A DNA stretch of 64,000 bases from Anastatus disparis (Eukaryota; Arthropoda; Insecta; Hymenoptera; Eupelmidae): the NCBI GenBank assembly GCA_017163975.1, contig JAFFSR010000344.1, forward strand, positions 2,108,001 to 2,172,000, in the 5' to 3' direction. The number at the start of each line of letters is the position of its first letter. Within the stretch, counting starts at the first letter, position 1. The notes under the pieces were generated by a model that had not been told where the DNA came from, searched no databases, and saw only the letters and a list, made by a program, of their open reading frames with translations. The position numbers were made by a program, and so were the translations under genes. Below are positions 43,920 through 56,910 of the stretch, piece by piece.

Positions 43920-46900
43920 GATATTGTATTTACAAGATTTTTTTAGACAGTTGCGTGTTTTCATATTTTTCGAGTTCTATCTGACCGAATGAGGTTTTAT
44001 AGGGCTTATTTTTTAGCTTAAGACTAATATAATCAAATGGCAATAGTTAAGTTTACGAAAAATAGCCCAGCTTTAATTGCGATTCTGTAATGTTCAAAAT
44101 TCGTATGAAACGAAAATCAAGAGTCGGGTTCCCTTGAGATTTCTCATACTAAAATGTTAAATAATCACTGAAAAATGCCATAAATTTATAGTTTTTTACT
44201 TCAAAATAAAGCACGATTTTCGTCTTTCACGATATCAATTTTCTAACGTGAATTATTCTATTTACATGGTTTTTTTTAGACAGTTGCGTGTTTTCATATT
44301 TCTTAAGTTCTATCTAACCGAATGAGGTTTTATAGGGCTTATTCTTCGCTTAAGACTTATATAATCAAATCGCAATAGTTAAGTTTACGAAAAATTAGCC
44401 CATCTATAATTGCTATTCTGTAATGTTCAAAATTCATATGAAACGAAAATCAATAGTCGGTTTCCCTTGCGATTTCTCATACTAAAATGTTAAATAATCA
44501 CTGAAAAATGTCTTGAATTTATAGTTTTATACTATGGAATATAGCAGAATTTTCGATTTTTACGATATTTATCTTCTAACATGAAATATTCTATTTACAA
44601 GACTTTTGTTTTATAATTGCGTGTTTTCATATTTCTTGAGTTCTATCTAACCGAATGAGGTTTTATAGGGCTTATTTTTTAGCATAAGACTTATATAATC
44701 AAATCGCAATAGTTAAGATTACGAAAAATTTGCCCATCTATAATTGCAATTCTGTAATGTTCAAAATTCATATGAAACGAAAATCAATAGTCGGTTTCGC
44801 TTGCGATTTCTCATACTAAAATGTTGAATGATCACTGAAAAATGCCAAAAATTTATAGTTTTTCACTATAGAATAAAGCAGAATTTTTGATTTTTACGAT
44901 ATCAATTTTCTAACGTGAATTATTCTATTTACAAGGTTTCTTTCAGACAGTGGCGTGTTTTCATATTTCTCGAGTTCTATCTGACCGAGTGAGGTTTTAT
45001 AGGGCTTTTTTTTTAGCTTAAGACTAATATAATCAAATGGCAATAGTGAAGTTTACGAAAAATAGCCCAGCTTTAATTGCGATTCTGTAATGTTTAAAAT
45101 TCGTATGAAACGCGAAAATCAAGAGCCGGTGCCCATGAGATTTCTCATACTGAAACTTTGAATAATCACTGAAAAATGCCATAAATTTATAGTTTTTTAC
45201 TATAGAATATAGCAGAATTTTCGATTTTTACGATACGAATCTTCCAACCTGAAATATTCTATTTACAAGATTTTTTTATGACAGTTGCGTGTTTTTATAT
45301 TTCTTAAGTTCTATCTAATTGAATAAGGTTTTATAGGGCTTATTTTTTAGCTTAAGACTTATATAATCAAATCACAATAGTTAAGTTTACGAAAAATCAG
45401 CTCATCTATAATTGCGATTCTGTAATGTTCAAAATTCGTATGAAACCTAAATTAAGTGTCGGTTTTACTTGAGATTTCTTATACTAAAATGTTCGAAAAT
45501 CACTGAAAAATGCCATAAATTTATAGTTTTTTTACTATAGAATGAAGCAGAATTTTCGATTTTTACGATATTAATCTTTTAATCTGAAATATTCTATTTA
45601 CAAGACTTTTATTTTATAGTTGCGTGTTTTCATATTTCTCGAGTTCTATCTAACCGAATGAGGTTTTATAGGGCTTTTTTTTTAGCTTAAGACTTATAAA
45701 ATGAAATATTAACAGTGAGGATTACTGGAATTTAGCCCATCTACAATTGCGATTCTGTAATGTTCAAAATTCGTATGAAACCAATATCAAGAGTCGGTTT
45801 CCCTTGAGATTTCTTATACTAAAACGTTAAATGATCACTGAAAAATGCCAAAAATTTATAGTTCTTTACTATAGAATAAAGCAGAATTTTCGATTTTTAC
45901 GATATAAATCTTCTAACCTGAAATATTCTATTTACAAGGTTTCTTTTAGACAGTTACGTGTTTTCATATTTCTTAAGTTCTATCTAACCGAATGAGGTTT
46001 TATAGGGCTTATTCTTCGCTTAAGACTTATATAATCAAATCGCAATAGTTAAGTTTACGAAAAATTAGCCCATCTATAATTGCTATTCTGTAATGTTCAA
46101 AATTCATATGAAACGAAAATCAATAGTCGGTTTCCCTTGCGATTTCTCATACTAAAATGTTAAATAATTACTAAGAAATGCCTCAAATTTATAGTTTTAT
46201 ACTACGGAAAATAGCAGAATTTTCAATTTTTTCTATATTAATCTTCTAACATGAAATATTCTATTTACGAGACTTTTGTTTTATAATTGCGTGTTTCCAT
46301 ATTTTCGAGTTCTATCTAATCGAATGAGGTTTTATAGGGTTTATTTTTGAGCTTAAGACTTATGAAATAAAATATCAACAGTTAGGTTTACTAGAAATTA
46401 GCCCATCTATAATTGCGATTCTGTAATGTTCAAAATTCGTATGAAACCAATATCAAGAGTCGGTTTCCCTTGAGATTTCTCATACTAAAATGTTAAATGA
46501 TCACTGAAAAATGCCAAAAATTTATAGTTTTTCACTATAGAATAAAGCAGAATTTTTGATTTTTACGATATCAATTTTCTAACGTGAATTATTCTATTTA
46601 CAAAGTTTTTTTTAGACAGTTGCGTGTTTTTATATTTCTCGAGTTCTATCTGACCGAATGAGGTTTTATAGGGCTTATTTTTTAGCTTAAGACTAATATA
46701 ATCAAATGGCAATAGTTAAGTTTACGAAAAATAGCCCAGCTTTAATTGCGATTCCGTAATGTTTTTAATTCGTATGAAACGAAAATCAAGAGCCGGTGCC
46801 CATGAGATTTCTCATACTGAAACTTTGAATAATCACTGAAAAATGCCATAAATTTATAGTTTTTTACTATAGAATATAGCAGAATTTTCGATTTTTACGA

Positions 46901-48475
46901 TACGAATCTTCCAACCTGAAATATTCTATTTACAAGTTTTTTTTTATGACAGTTGCGTGTTTTTATATTTCTTAAGTTTTATCTAACCGAATGAGGTTTT
47001 ATAGGGCTTATTTTTTGGCTTAAGACTTATATAATCAAATCACAATAGTTAAGTTTACGAAAAATCAGCTCATCTATAATTGCGATTCTGTAATGTTCAA
47101 AATTCGTATAAAACCAAAATTAAGTGTCGGTTTCACTTGAGATTTCTTATACTAAAATGTTAGAAAATCACTGCAAAATGCAATAAATATATAGTTTTTT
47201 ACTATAGAATAAAGCAGAATTTTCGATTTTTACGATATTAATCTTTTAACCTGAAATACTCTATTTACAAAACTTTTATTTTATAGTTGGGTGTTTTCAC
47301 ATTTCTCGAGTTCTATCTAACCGAGTGAGGTTTTATAGGGCTTTTTTTTGAGCCTAAGACTTATGAAATGAAATATCAACAGTGAGGTTTACTAGAAATT
47401 AGCACATCTATAATTGCGATTCTGTAATGTTCAAAATTCGTATGAAACCAATATCAAGAGTCGGTTTCCCTTGAGATTTCTCATACTAAAATGTTAAATG
47501 ATCACTGAAAAATGCCAAAAGTTTATAGTTCTTGACTATAGAATAAAGCAGAATTTTCGATTTTTACGATATTAATCTTCTAACCTGAAATATTTATTTA
47601 CAAGATTTTTTTCAGGCAGTTGCGTGTTTTCATATTTCTTAAGTTCTATCTAACCGAATGAGGTTTTATAGGGCTCATTTTTTAGCTTAAGACTTATATG
47701 ATCAAATCGCAATAGTTAAGTTTACGAAAAATTAGCCTATCTATAATTGCTATTTTGTAATGTTCAAAATTCATATGAAACGCAAATCAATAGTCGGTTT
47801 CCCTTGCGATTTCTCATACCTAAATGTTAAATAATCACTAAAAAATGCCTTAAATTTATAGTTTTATACTATGGAATATAGCAGAATTTTCAATTTTTAC
47901 GATATTAATCTTCTAACACGAAATATTCTATTTACGAGACTTTTGTTTTATAATTGCGTGTTTCCATATTTCTCGAGTTCTATCTAACCGAATGAGGTTT
48001 TATAGAGCTTATTTTTGAGCTTAAGACTTATGAAATAAAAAATCAACAGTTAGGTTTACTAGAAATCAGCCCATCTATAATTGCGATTCTGTAATGTTCA
48101 AAATTCGTATGAAACCAATATCAAGAGTCGGTTTCCCTTGAGATTTTACGTACTTAAACGTTAAATAATCACTAGAAACTACTATAAATTTATCCCTTTT
48201 TACTTTAAAATAAAGAACGAATATCGATTCATACGATCTCAATTTTATAACGTCAGATATTGTATTTACAAGATTTTCTTTGGACGGAGGCATGTTTTTA
48301 CATTTCTCGAGTTATATCTGACCAAATGAGGTTTTATAGGACTTGTTATTTTGCCTAATATTTATATTATTTAATCGCAATAGTCCACGTAAAATTAACC
48401 AATCCCTGATTGCGATAGTATAATATTCAAAATTCTTATAGAACCAAGATAAATAGTCGCTTTTCCATAAGATTG
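43920..48475 (+). repeat. Satellite array, 14 monomers of ~334 bp, direct orientation
   Basis: The marker GAGGTTTTATAGGGCT recurs at about 43990, 44326, 44658, 44990, 45325, 45659, 45993, 46326, 46660, 46993, 47327, 47660, 47994 and 48328 (slightly changed in the last). Each monomer contains ATTCTATTTACAAG, GTTGCGTGTTTTCATATTTC, GCTTAAGACTTATATAATCA, GATTCTGTAATGTTCAAAAT and CACTGAAAAATGCC. Monomer types repeat every fifth copy: numbers 2, 7 and 12 share ATTGCTATT and CATATGAAACG; 3, 8 and 13 share GACTTTTGTTTTATAATTGC; 4 and 9 share AGCCGGTGCCCATGAG; 5 and 10 share TATGACAGTTGCGTGTTTT. The higher-order period is ~1.67 kb. The last monomer, at the centre of symmetry, is the most diverged. Confidence 0.92.
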
Positions 48476-51080
48476 CTATAAATTTATGGTATTATTCAGT
48501 GATAATTCAACGTTTGAGTATGAACAATCCTATGGAAAACCGAGTTTCAATTATGGTCCAATAAGAAATTTAAAAATAACAAAATCGCAACTATAGATAG
48601 GCTAAATTTTCGTGAATTAAAGAATAGCGATTTGATTGAGTCTTAAGCTATAAAATAAGCCCTATAAAATCTCATTCGGTTAGATAGAACTCGAGAAATA
48701 TGAAAACACGCAACTATAAAATAAAAGTATTGTAAATAGAATATTTCAGGTTAGAAGATTGATATCGTAAAAATCGAAAATTCTGCCATATTCTATAGTA
48801 AAAAACTATAAATTTATGGCATTTTTCAGTGATTATTTAAAATTTTAGTATGAGAAATCTTAAGGTAAACCGAATCTTCATTTTGGTTCCATACGAATCT
48901 TGAACATTACAGAATCGCAATTAGAGATTGGCTAATTTTTCGAAACTACTGCAATTTGATTATATAAGTCTTAAGCTAAAAAATAAGCCCTATAAAACCT
49001 CATTCGGTTAGATATAACTCGAGAAATATGAAAACACGCCACATTAAAAAAAGGCTTGTAAATAGAATATTTCAGGTTAGAAGATTCATATCGTAAGAAT
49101 CGAAAATTCTGCTATATTCTATAGTAAAAAACTATAAATTTATGGTATTTTTCAGTGATTATTTATCATTTTAGTATGAGGAATCTCAAGGAAAACCGAC
49201 TATTGATTTTGGTTTCATACGAATTTTGAACATTACAGAATCGCAATTATAGATGGGCTAATTTTTCGTAAACTTAACTATTGTGATTTGATTATATAAG
49301 TCTTAAGCTAAAAAATAAGCCCTATAAAACCTTATTCGGTTAGATAGAACTTAAGAAATATGAAAACACGCAACTGTGAAAAAAAAATCTTGTAAGTAGA
49401 ATATTTTAGGTTATAAGATTCATATCGTAACAATCGAAAATTCTGCTATATTCTATAGTAAAAAACTAATAATTTATGGCATTTTTCAGTGATTATTTAA
49501 CATTTTAGTATGAGAAATCTCCAGGGAAATCGACTCTTCCTTTTGGTTTCATACGAATTTTGAAAATTACAGAATCGCAATTATAGATGAGCTAATTTTT
49601 CGTAGACTTAACTATAGCCATTTGATTATATTAGTCTTAAGCTAAAAAATAAGCCCTATAAAACCTTATTCAGCTTGATAGAACTTAAGAAATATGAAAA
49701 CACGCAACTGTCTAAAAAAAACTTTGTAAATAGAATAATTCACGTTAGAAAATTGATATCGTAAAAATCAAAAATTCTGCTTTATTCTATAGTGAAAAAC
49801 TATAAATTTTTGGCATTTTTCAGTGATCATTTAACATTTTAGTATGAGAAATCTCAAGGGAAACCGACTCTTGATATTGGTTTCATACGAATTTTGAACA
49901 TTACAGAATCGCAATTATAGATGGGCTAATTTCTAGTAAACCTAACTGTTGATATTTTATTTCATAAGTCTTAAGCTCAAAAATAAACCCTATAAAACCT
50001 CATTCGATTAGATAGAACTCGAAAATATGGAAACACGCAATTATAAAACAAAAGTCTCGTAAATAGAATATTTCATGTTAGAAGATTAATATCGAAAAAA
50101 TTGAAAATTCTGCTATATTCCGTAGTATAAAACTATAAATTTAAGGCATTTCTTAATAATTATTTAACATTTTAGTATGAGAAATCGCAAGGGAAACCGA
50201 CTATTGATTTTCGTTTCATATGAATTTTGAACATTACAGAATAGCAATTATAGATGGGCTAATTTTTCGTAAACTTAACTATTGCGATTTGATTATATAA
50301 GTCTTAAGCGAAGAATAAGCCCTATAAAACCTCATTCGGTTAGATAGAACTTAAGAAATATGAAAACACGTAACTGTCTAAAAGAAACCTTGTAAATAGA
50401 ATATTTCAGGTTAGAAGATTTATATCGTAAAAATCGAAAATTCTGCTTTATTCTATAGTAAAGAACTATAAATTTTTGGCATTTTTCAGTGATCATTTAA
50501 CGTTTTAGTATAAGAAATCTCAAGGGAAACCGACTCTTGATATTGGTTTCATACGAATTTTGAACATTACAGAATCGCAATTGTAGATGGGCTAATTTCT
50601 AGTAAACCTCACTGTTGATATTTCATTTTATAAGTCTTAAGCTAAAAAAAAAGCCCTATAAAACCTCATTCGGTTAGATAGAACTCGAGAAATATGAAAA
50701 CACGCAACTATAAAATAAAAGTCTTGTAAATAGAATATTTCAGATTAAAAGATTAATATCGTAAAAATCGAAAATTCTGCTTAATTTTATAGTAAAAAAA
50801 CTATAAATTTATGGCATTTTTCAGTGATTTTCGAACATTTTAGTATAAGAAATCTCAAGTAAAACCGACACTTAATTTAGGTTTCATACGAATTTTGAAC
50901 ATTACAGAATCGCAATTATAGATGGGCAAATTTTTCGTAATCTTAACTATTGCGATTTGATTATATAAGTCTTAAGCTAAAAAATAAGCCCTATAAAACC
51001 TCATTCGGTTAGATAAAACTTAAGAAATATAAAAACACGCAACTGTCATAAAAAAAAACTTGTAAATACAATATCTCACG
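48476..51080 (-). repeat. Satellite array, 8 monomers, inverted orientation
   Basis: The marker in complement, AGCCCTATAAAA, occurs at about 48658, 48990, 49320, 49652, 49985, 50318, 50652 and 50986. Read on the minus strand from the right, the monomer types follow the same five-step order as the left array. Orientation flips near 48475, so the two arrays could fold on each other over ~2.6 kb. Confidence 0.9.
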
Positions 51081-53494
51081 TTACAGTATTTACCATATTT
51101 CCATGTTGATTAGAAATCATTTTATTTTTTAAATCATCCTTAGTTTCTTGATTTATTATTTCCAACCGGGTTATAAATAATTAAATTTATTATAACAAAA
51201 AATTGGTCACTGTTTGAGCTTGGTAGCAAAGAAATTCAATTTTATTAATACATTTTTATTAAAAAATTGAAAGTTCTTGTGCTATCAGCGTCTGGAGTGA
51301 ATAATATTTTTATCATTAACATTCGTGTTCTATTAAATATTTATTTCCCTCAAATTATGGATATTTTTCGCATGACTTATAATTAATCTTAACTAATTTG
51401 ATGTTTAAGAGCAGGTCGTATATCTCTGTCCTTTTCCAATCAAAGAATTTATTTTTTTGCAAAAACTCATAATTGTAGGAAAAAATAAGGAGTTAGCCCC
51501 ATTTCGTATAATAGAAAGCAAGATTGTCTTTGATGAGGAAAATAGTATATTATGCGTCAAGGCCGCAAAACGTATCATTCTTGGCGAGTGCATGCTGAGG
51601 GGCCGAGCGAAAGCGAGGCCGCTCCAGCTGCAAGAGCAAGAATGATATGTTTGTGGCCGTGACTGCATATACTTTTTTTTGTCCAAAGGCCGCTAAGCGG
51701 AAGCTGGGGCGGAGCCCCCCGCCTATAAAAAAAATAATTCATAATTCTTAAAATATAAAAGAATTTTATATGTATAATATGAATTTTTTTTATTATATAT
51801 TTAATAAAAAATTCAATTATAAATAATAAATAACTAATAATTCTCAAAACACAATAAAAAAATATAATAAAAAAAATTCGATTATAAAAACCACTAATAA
51901 TTGTTAAAATATTAAATTAAAATTAAACAAAAATACAATAAAATATAAAATAAAGCTAAACTATAAATATTATAACTAAAAAATATTTAAGAAAAGAAAG
52001 AAAAAGTTTTAAAAAAATAGAATAAAAAAAAATCGATTATAAAAACAACTAACAATTTTTAAAATATAATATTAAAATTAAACAAAAATAAAACAAAGCT
52101 AAACTATAAAAATTATAATTCAAAATTATTTAAAAAAGAAAAAAATTTTAACACGCGAAACTGGTAACTATGTCTTTCCCTCGCTCTTTCCTTTTCTTTC
52201 ATAATACACATATATTGAGTCTAAGTTATTCGTTAACGAATACCCAGTATAGTATATGTGAGAAAAGGATAACGATATTAAGGAAAGCGAGCAGTTCATT
52301 AAGTTCAATTCCAAGAATCGCGACGTCGAGAACATTTTTCTGCGAACTTTTATTAAAATAAGACATTGGATATACACATCTTTCTTTTGCGACCTAGGAC
52401 AAGAATAAACTATTTTGTGCTCCGTACACAGGACACAAAAATTCATTTTGTGGCCTAAGGACAAAAAATTATTTTTATCGATTCGTTTTGAAGAAAACCT
52501 TGAAAAACTTAAAAAATAGAGGTTCGGATAGACAATTCAGTTTTTCAAGGTTTTCTTAAAAACGAAGCGATAAAAATAATTTTTCCTCATAAAAGAAAAT
52601 CTTGCTTTTTATTACACGAGATGGGGCTTTCTTCTTATTTTTTGCTACAATTATTAATTTTTGTGAAAAAATCAATTTTTTGATTAGAAAAGGACAGATA
52701 TACTCGACCTCCTCTTAATTTTAAAAATAATTTCGGTAATGATGGCATTAATTATAATGCTGAATAAGCGCTATGTTAAATTATTTTAATTTTTATTTTC
52801 ATGAAAAAGCAAATTACGTAGAATAATGCAGCAATTAATCGATATAAAAAAGCTGGATGTAATCTTTTAAATATTTACGATTGATTTATTCAACCTTTTG
52901 TGTCTATTGTTTGAGTATTACGCATAAATTTCTTGCTTAAGGTGAGTCTCGCTCGTGGTAAGGGTCGATAAAAGAACATTATTTCAGTTTTAATTATCTA
53001 ATTCCATATTTAAAACAATATCTATTTGTTTATTGTACTTTATAATTATAATATAATTGATTTATAACGATATCCGTTAGTATTTTATGTTTTTTCAATT
53101 GAAATAACGTAAAATACAAAAGAAATCCTATATCGATGCACAATTTTCAAATTATTTATAAAATCATAAATAAGTGCAATAATTAATTTTATTATAGTAA
53201 CTTTTTTTCTTTTAATTTATTATTAATTATCAAATCATAAAAAATATTTTTTTTAATACTTTTTTTTGACCGATTTTGGGTATTTTTGAATTTCCCTCTC
53301 TGACGCTACCACTATTGGCATCGCATGTTTTAATATAAATATTTTCAATTTCACTAAATTAAAATTTAGTATCATCTATATTCTTTAATTAATGTTTATT
53401 CTAAAGAGATAAATACTCTGAGTAAATACTGATTTTTTTATTTTAATAAAAATATCACCTAACCTAAATTAGCATATGTAGCGTATAAAACTCG
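51081..53494 (-). repeat. Right unique arm of the giant palindrome (inner part, interrupted)
   Basis: It pairs with 43919-42908, except for a ~105-bp segment absent from the left arm (about 51117-51222) and the TTAA MITE at 51405-52718. It ends at CTCG, where the Gypsy element begins. The outermost 130 bp of the arm continue at 61339-61468. Confidence 0.88.
51405..52718. mobile_element. TTAA-flanked MITE (family GAGGAGGTC, copy 3) carrying an internal insertion
   Basis: TTAA at 51405-51408 and 52715-52718 flank ends GAGCAGGTCGTATATCTCTG and its complement. The left arm of the giant palindrome has a single TTAA at the matching place, proving insertion. About 0.9 kb of foreign sequence (roughly 51545-52460) sits between the MITE halves. 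It starts with a GC-rich, hairpin-prone block (51555-51725: CCGC-TAA-GCGG and GGGGC-GGA-GCCCC), reminiscent of Helitron ends, followed by A-rich DNA. At 52220-52250 lies TATTCGTTAACGAATA, a perfect 16-bp palindrome. Frames inside (51405-51847 and 52168-52464) are not recognised. Confidence 0.8.
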
Positions 53495-53789
53495 TGTGGG
53501 CACACAAACATAGAGTATGTATGTATGAATGAGATATACATGTAAGCGTCACGCGCAACCTGTGGTGCGCAAGTAAGCGACTAGAAACGTAACCTATGTG
53601 TTACACGAGAGATCCGAAGTGAGTCAGAGCGTTCTCAACTCCGGAATAGATAAGTATTCTCTCTTCGCTTCGCAGGTGATTTTGTAACGACGACTTGGTA
53701 CAATAAAGACTTTGTAATTCTACTTTCAGTCTTACATATTATTTCATCTCCTCATCCAACCAAGCTTCTCCGTAGTTCAGGGAACTACA
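53495..53789 (+). repeat. 5' LTR of the Gypsy element (295 bp)
   Basis: TGTGGGCACAC ... GGGAACTACA. By eye five substitutions separate it from the 3' LTR. AATAAAGACTTTG at about 53713 is a likely poly-A signal. No strong TATA box. The target duplication CTCG precedes it (53491-53494). Confidence 0.95.
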
Positions 53790-54284
53790 GTGGTCACCCC
53801 GACAGCCGTTCGGGAAGAAGAGGACAGTGCAGCGCAGCTAGCAGCGAAGGTCCGGTGCAGGAAGCCAAGGAAGGCCAGCACGGCGTCGCGAGCAAAGGCG
53901 GCCATTTTGCGAACGCGAGGATTTCATCATAAAGGTTAGACTTATGATTTCTCGCGTCGCGCTGAGTAGAGTACTTGATATTTAAAGAAAAATTTTTGTT
54001 ACAAAGAAATTGTTAATCAATATAAGTAATTAATTTCCTTTTCTTCTTTCTAGTGATATACTCTGTGCGGGAGAGTAGTTACTAACATTATATATATTAA
54101 GTAAATTCGCCGGAAATAGCGTATATATACATATTTAATACTAACAAACATTATAAATAATATCTAAGACGCACAGTTAGTGAGAAGCTGGCTTCTTCCA
54201 GCTACACGTGCGAATAAAATATTTTTGTTGTTGCTTTGTAATAGGGCAATTATGGGTTTGGCGAGGTTTAGAAATGTGTAACCA
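53790..54284 (+). other. 5' untranslated leader of the Gypsy element with PBS
   Basis: TGGTCACCCCGACAGCCG begins at 53791. The priming tRNA is not assigned. The leader is GC-rich to 53930, then AT-rich. Confidence 0.7.
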
Positions 54285-55110
54285 ACTCATTGAATTTGTT
54301 CATCTACTTGGGCACAAATCGAGGCCTTGCCAATTACCTATGGTTGTATTTTGGATAGAGACATAAGTCGCGAAACATCAAGTTTAATAAAAAGATTGAA
54401 ACCGGGTAACAGATATAACGGCTTAAGAAAATATCTTATAGATACGTACGGTCAGTCTCAGGAGGAGAGATTTAATAAGTTATTCAGGAAATGCCGGGCG
54501 CAGGAAGAAAAACCGTCCGATTTTTTAAGAGAAATGATTGACGTGGCCGGTGAAAATATAAAAAGAGAAACTATTTTAAAAGCATGGAAATATTACCTAC
54601 CGCCAAGTATTAAATCGCATGTTATGGGAGAAATAAATTTATCGAACGAAGAAACCGTGGTAAAGAATGCGGACGAATTATATAAAAACAAGTGCGAAGA
54701 AGAGGTCGATAAGACAGTGAGCATTAACGCGGTAAACCAGGATACGGTAAATAAAAATGAATGCAATGAACCACGCGTAGGTAACGTAGAGATCGACGCA
54801 TATATCGAGGCTATTATCAAGAAGACGCTCGGTAAAGTAGGAAACGGATCTAGAAACGATAGAAGATCGTGATATAGCAATTATCAGAATAATAGAACGA
54901 AACGCTACTGTAGATATCACGCTCAGTATGGAATAAAAGCATAGTGTGAACAACCATGCGATTGGACTGACTTTGATAGAAGGCATGAGTCTGTTCCGCC
55001 TAAGCATAGATCGAAATCGCCTGCTCGAGGGATAGAAAGGAGAAATAGCGTTAGAAATGATAAACGACAGACGTCTAACGGTAGAAACCTTAGTAAAGAA
55101 AAAACGCATT
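54285..55110 (+). pseudogene. Gypsy Gag with nucleocapsid knuckle, damaged
   Basis: WAQIEALPITYGCILDRDIS starts the recognisable part; the join of WAQIEA to ITYGC suggests a deletion in the N-terminal capsid region. The 181-codon frame 54327-54872 continues with YLIDTYGQSQEERFNKLFRK, EKPSDFLREMIDVAG and WKYYLPPSIKSHV, the capsid pattern of Gypsy Gags. After a stop at 54872 comes CRYHAQYGIKA, a stop, and CEQPCDW: a Cx2H..C..C knuckle of the CsRn1/Kabuki-like type, followed by a basic Arg/Ser region. Two in-frame stops inactivate it. Minus-strand frames here are shadows. Confidence 0.85.
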
Positions 55111-55149
55111 TAAACTCCCAATCCGGCGGGTAGAGGGGGCAACCTCGTC

Positions 55150-55520
55150 GGACACAGAGAGCATACGCCTCCACGTTATTGACAAAGCAGCGGAAGAAGC
55201 ATTTTTAGTGGATACGGGTGCGGAAGTATCATTAGTTCCGAAAAGAAAAAATAGTAAAAAAAAGCAACGCATGTAAAATTATACGCAGCAAACAATACAC
55301 AAATAGATACGTACGGAATAGTTTACAGGGAATTAGACTTCGGGTTTAAGAACAAGATTAAATGGACATTCATCGTTGCAGATGTACCATATGCGATTTT
55401 AGGCGGCGACGTCATCAAGCACTATCATTTGCTTCCAGATCTAAACCGACGGAAGCTGGTAGATGCAGAGACTGGTGAGTCGGTCGCAGGCACCACTAAG
55501 AAAGTAGCATACGTTCAGAT
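55150..55520 (+). pseudogene. Gypsy aspartic protease
   Basis: FLVDTGAEVSLVPKRK at about 55200-55250 is the active-site DTGA, and FIVADVPYAILGGDVIKHYH at about 55370-55430 is the ILG.D flap-end motif. One frameshift separates them near 55265. The second half shares the frame that continues into the RT (55429-55815). The enzyme would cut the Gag-Pol polyprotein; as it stands it is not translatable as one piece. Confidence 0.88.
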
Positions 55521-56271
55521 GTTAATTGACCCGGAGAATAGATACGCCGATGTAATAAAAAAATTCCCATCCGTCATAGGGCTTGAAAAGCATAAAACAA
55601 AAAGAAATATAGATGTGTATCACCATTTTAAAACAATAGGACCACCAGTCGCACAGAAACCACGGCGTCTGGCGCCTGATAGGCTACAAGCAGCCAAAAG
55701 GGAGTTTGAGAGATGGTGTAAGGAAGACGTTTGCCAACCTTCGAAAAGCCCTTGGGCTACACCTACACGGAGAGAAAAATCATGTTATTTTCTTATGATA
55801 AATTTAACACGTTAAAATTAAATGATTCTTCATGTAAGATTCTCATGAAATCAACTTAATTTAACCAGAATAGATCCTAACTGAAAACGCTATAGGCGCC
55901 ATGATATTATCCTTTGGACAGCAACTATAATTACTAAGAGCGCCAAGTGAATATAACCAGTTAGTCGATCCTGTGATATTCACTTACCGCTCACGGGATT
56001 TTCACGTGGCACTCAATTAAATTCAATGGTGGCGTGACCAACCGAGTAGCGCGTGCTTTGCAGGTAGTGGGGAGAGAGAGAGTAACCAAAATACAATCTT
56101 ATTATGATGGTAAAACAGCAATATATATATTTTTAAAAAATTAATAAATATTAAATTATCAATATTACCTTTGAAACTATTAGGAATAAATTTTAAACTC
56201 AAAATTTAATTATTTTAAACAACTGGAGGACAGATAAGCATGTATCATTTCGCACCAAACATATCTCAAAG

Positions 56272-56343
56272 CAGGTTTAGCCTAGTGCGTAACGTTCGTG
56301 CTTTTCTTTTTGGGTGCGCGAGTTCAACTCTCGGTCAAGACCA
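56272..56343 (+). other. tRNA-like module, left arm
   Basis: TAGCCTAGTGCGTAACG resembles an A box, and GCGAGTTCAACTCTCGGT carries a T-arm-like stem CGAG/CTCG with the seven-base loop TTCAACT (B box). Ends GGTTT and AAGACC could pair as an acceptor stem. The anticodon arm is not convincing, so this is tRNA-derived rather than a working tRNA. Confidence 0.5.
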
Positions 56344-56836
56344 CTTTTTCATTATTTTAATATTTTTATTAATTATTTTATTTATATTTTCTTTTTCTAA
56401 TATTAAAATCTAATTAAATATGCTCATTTTTTTAATTAAAATTTTTTTAAAATAAATTATTTCTTATACGTAATAATTAAAAATATTAATAAATGAATAA
56501 CAATTATATTTATAATACTTCAGTTAAATTTTGTCTTCTTAAATATATATGTGTGTGTATTAATGTATAATATAAACTATAACATAAATGAATTAATACT
56601 ATAGACTAATTTATTTATTATGTCAATTTTATAAATTACATTATGAATAAATTAAATTATAGTATTATAAATCACTATTATTTATTTATTAACTATTTGA
56701 ATTATTACGTATAAGAAATAATTTATTTTAAAAAAATATTAATTAAAAAAATGAGCATACTTAATTTGATTTTAATATTAGAAAAAAGAAAATATAAATT
56801 AAATAATTAATAAAAAATATTAAAATAATAAAAAAA

Positions 56837-56910
56837 GTGGTCTTGACCGAGAGTTGAACTCGCACGCCCAAAAAGAAAAGCACGAACGTTACGCACTAGG
56901 CTAAACCTGC
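56837..56910 (-). other. tRNA-like module, right arm
   Basis: Near-identical inverted copy of 56272-56343 (one or two changes, for example GCACGCCC against GCGCACCC). Confidence 0.5.

Noticed and set aside
48075..48293. 72-codon minus frame in the satellite
   Set aside because: Lies within one diverged monomer and is not open in the others.
43920..51080. CRISPR-like or plasmid iteron array
   Set aside because: Monomers are 334 bp with no short repeat/spacer alternation, and the context is eukaryotic.
56272..56343. Functional tRNA gene
   Set aside because: Anticodon arm and acceptor stem are not convincing and the copy sits in a mobile palindrome.
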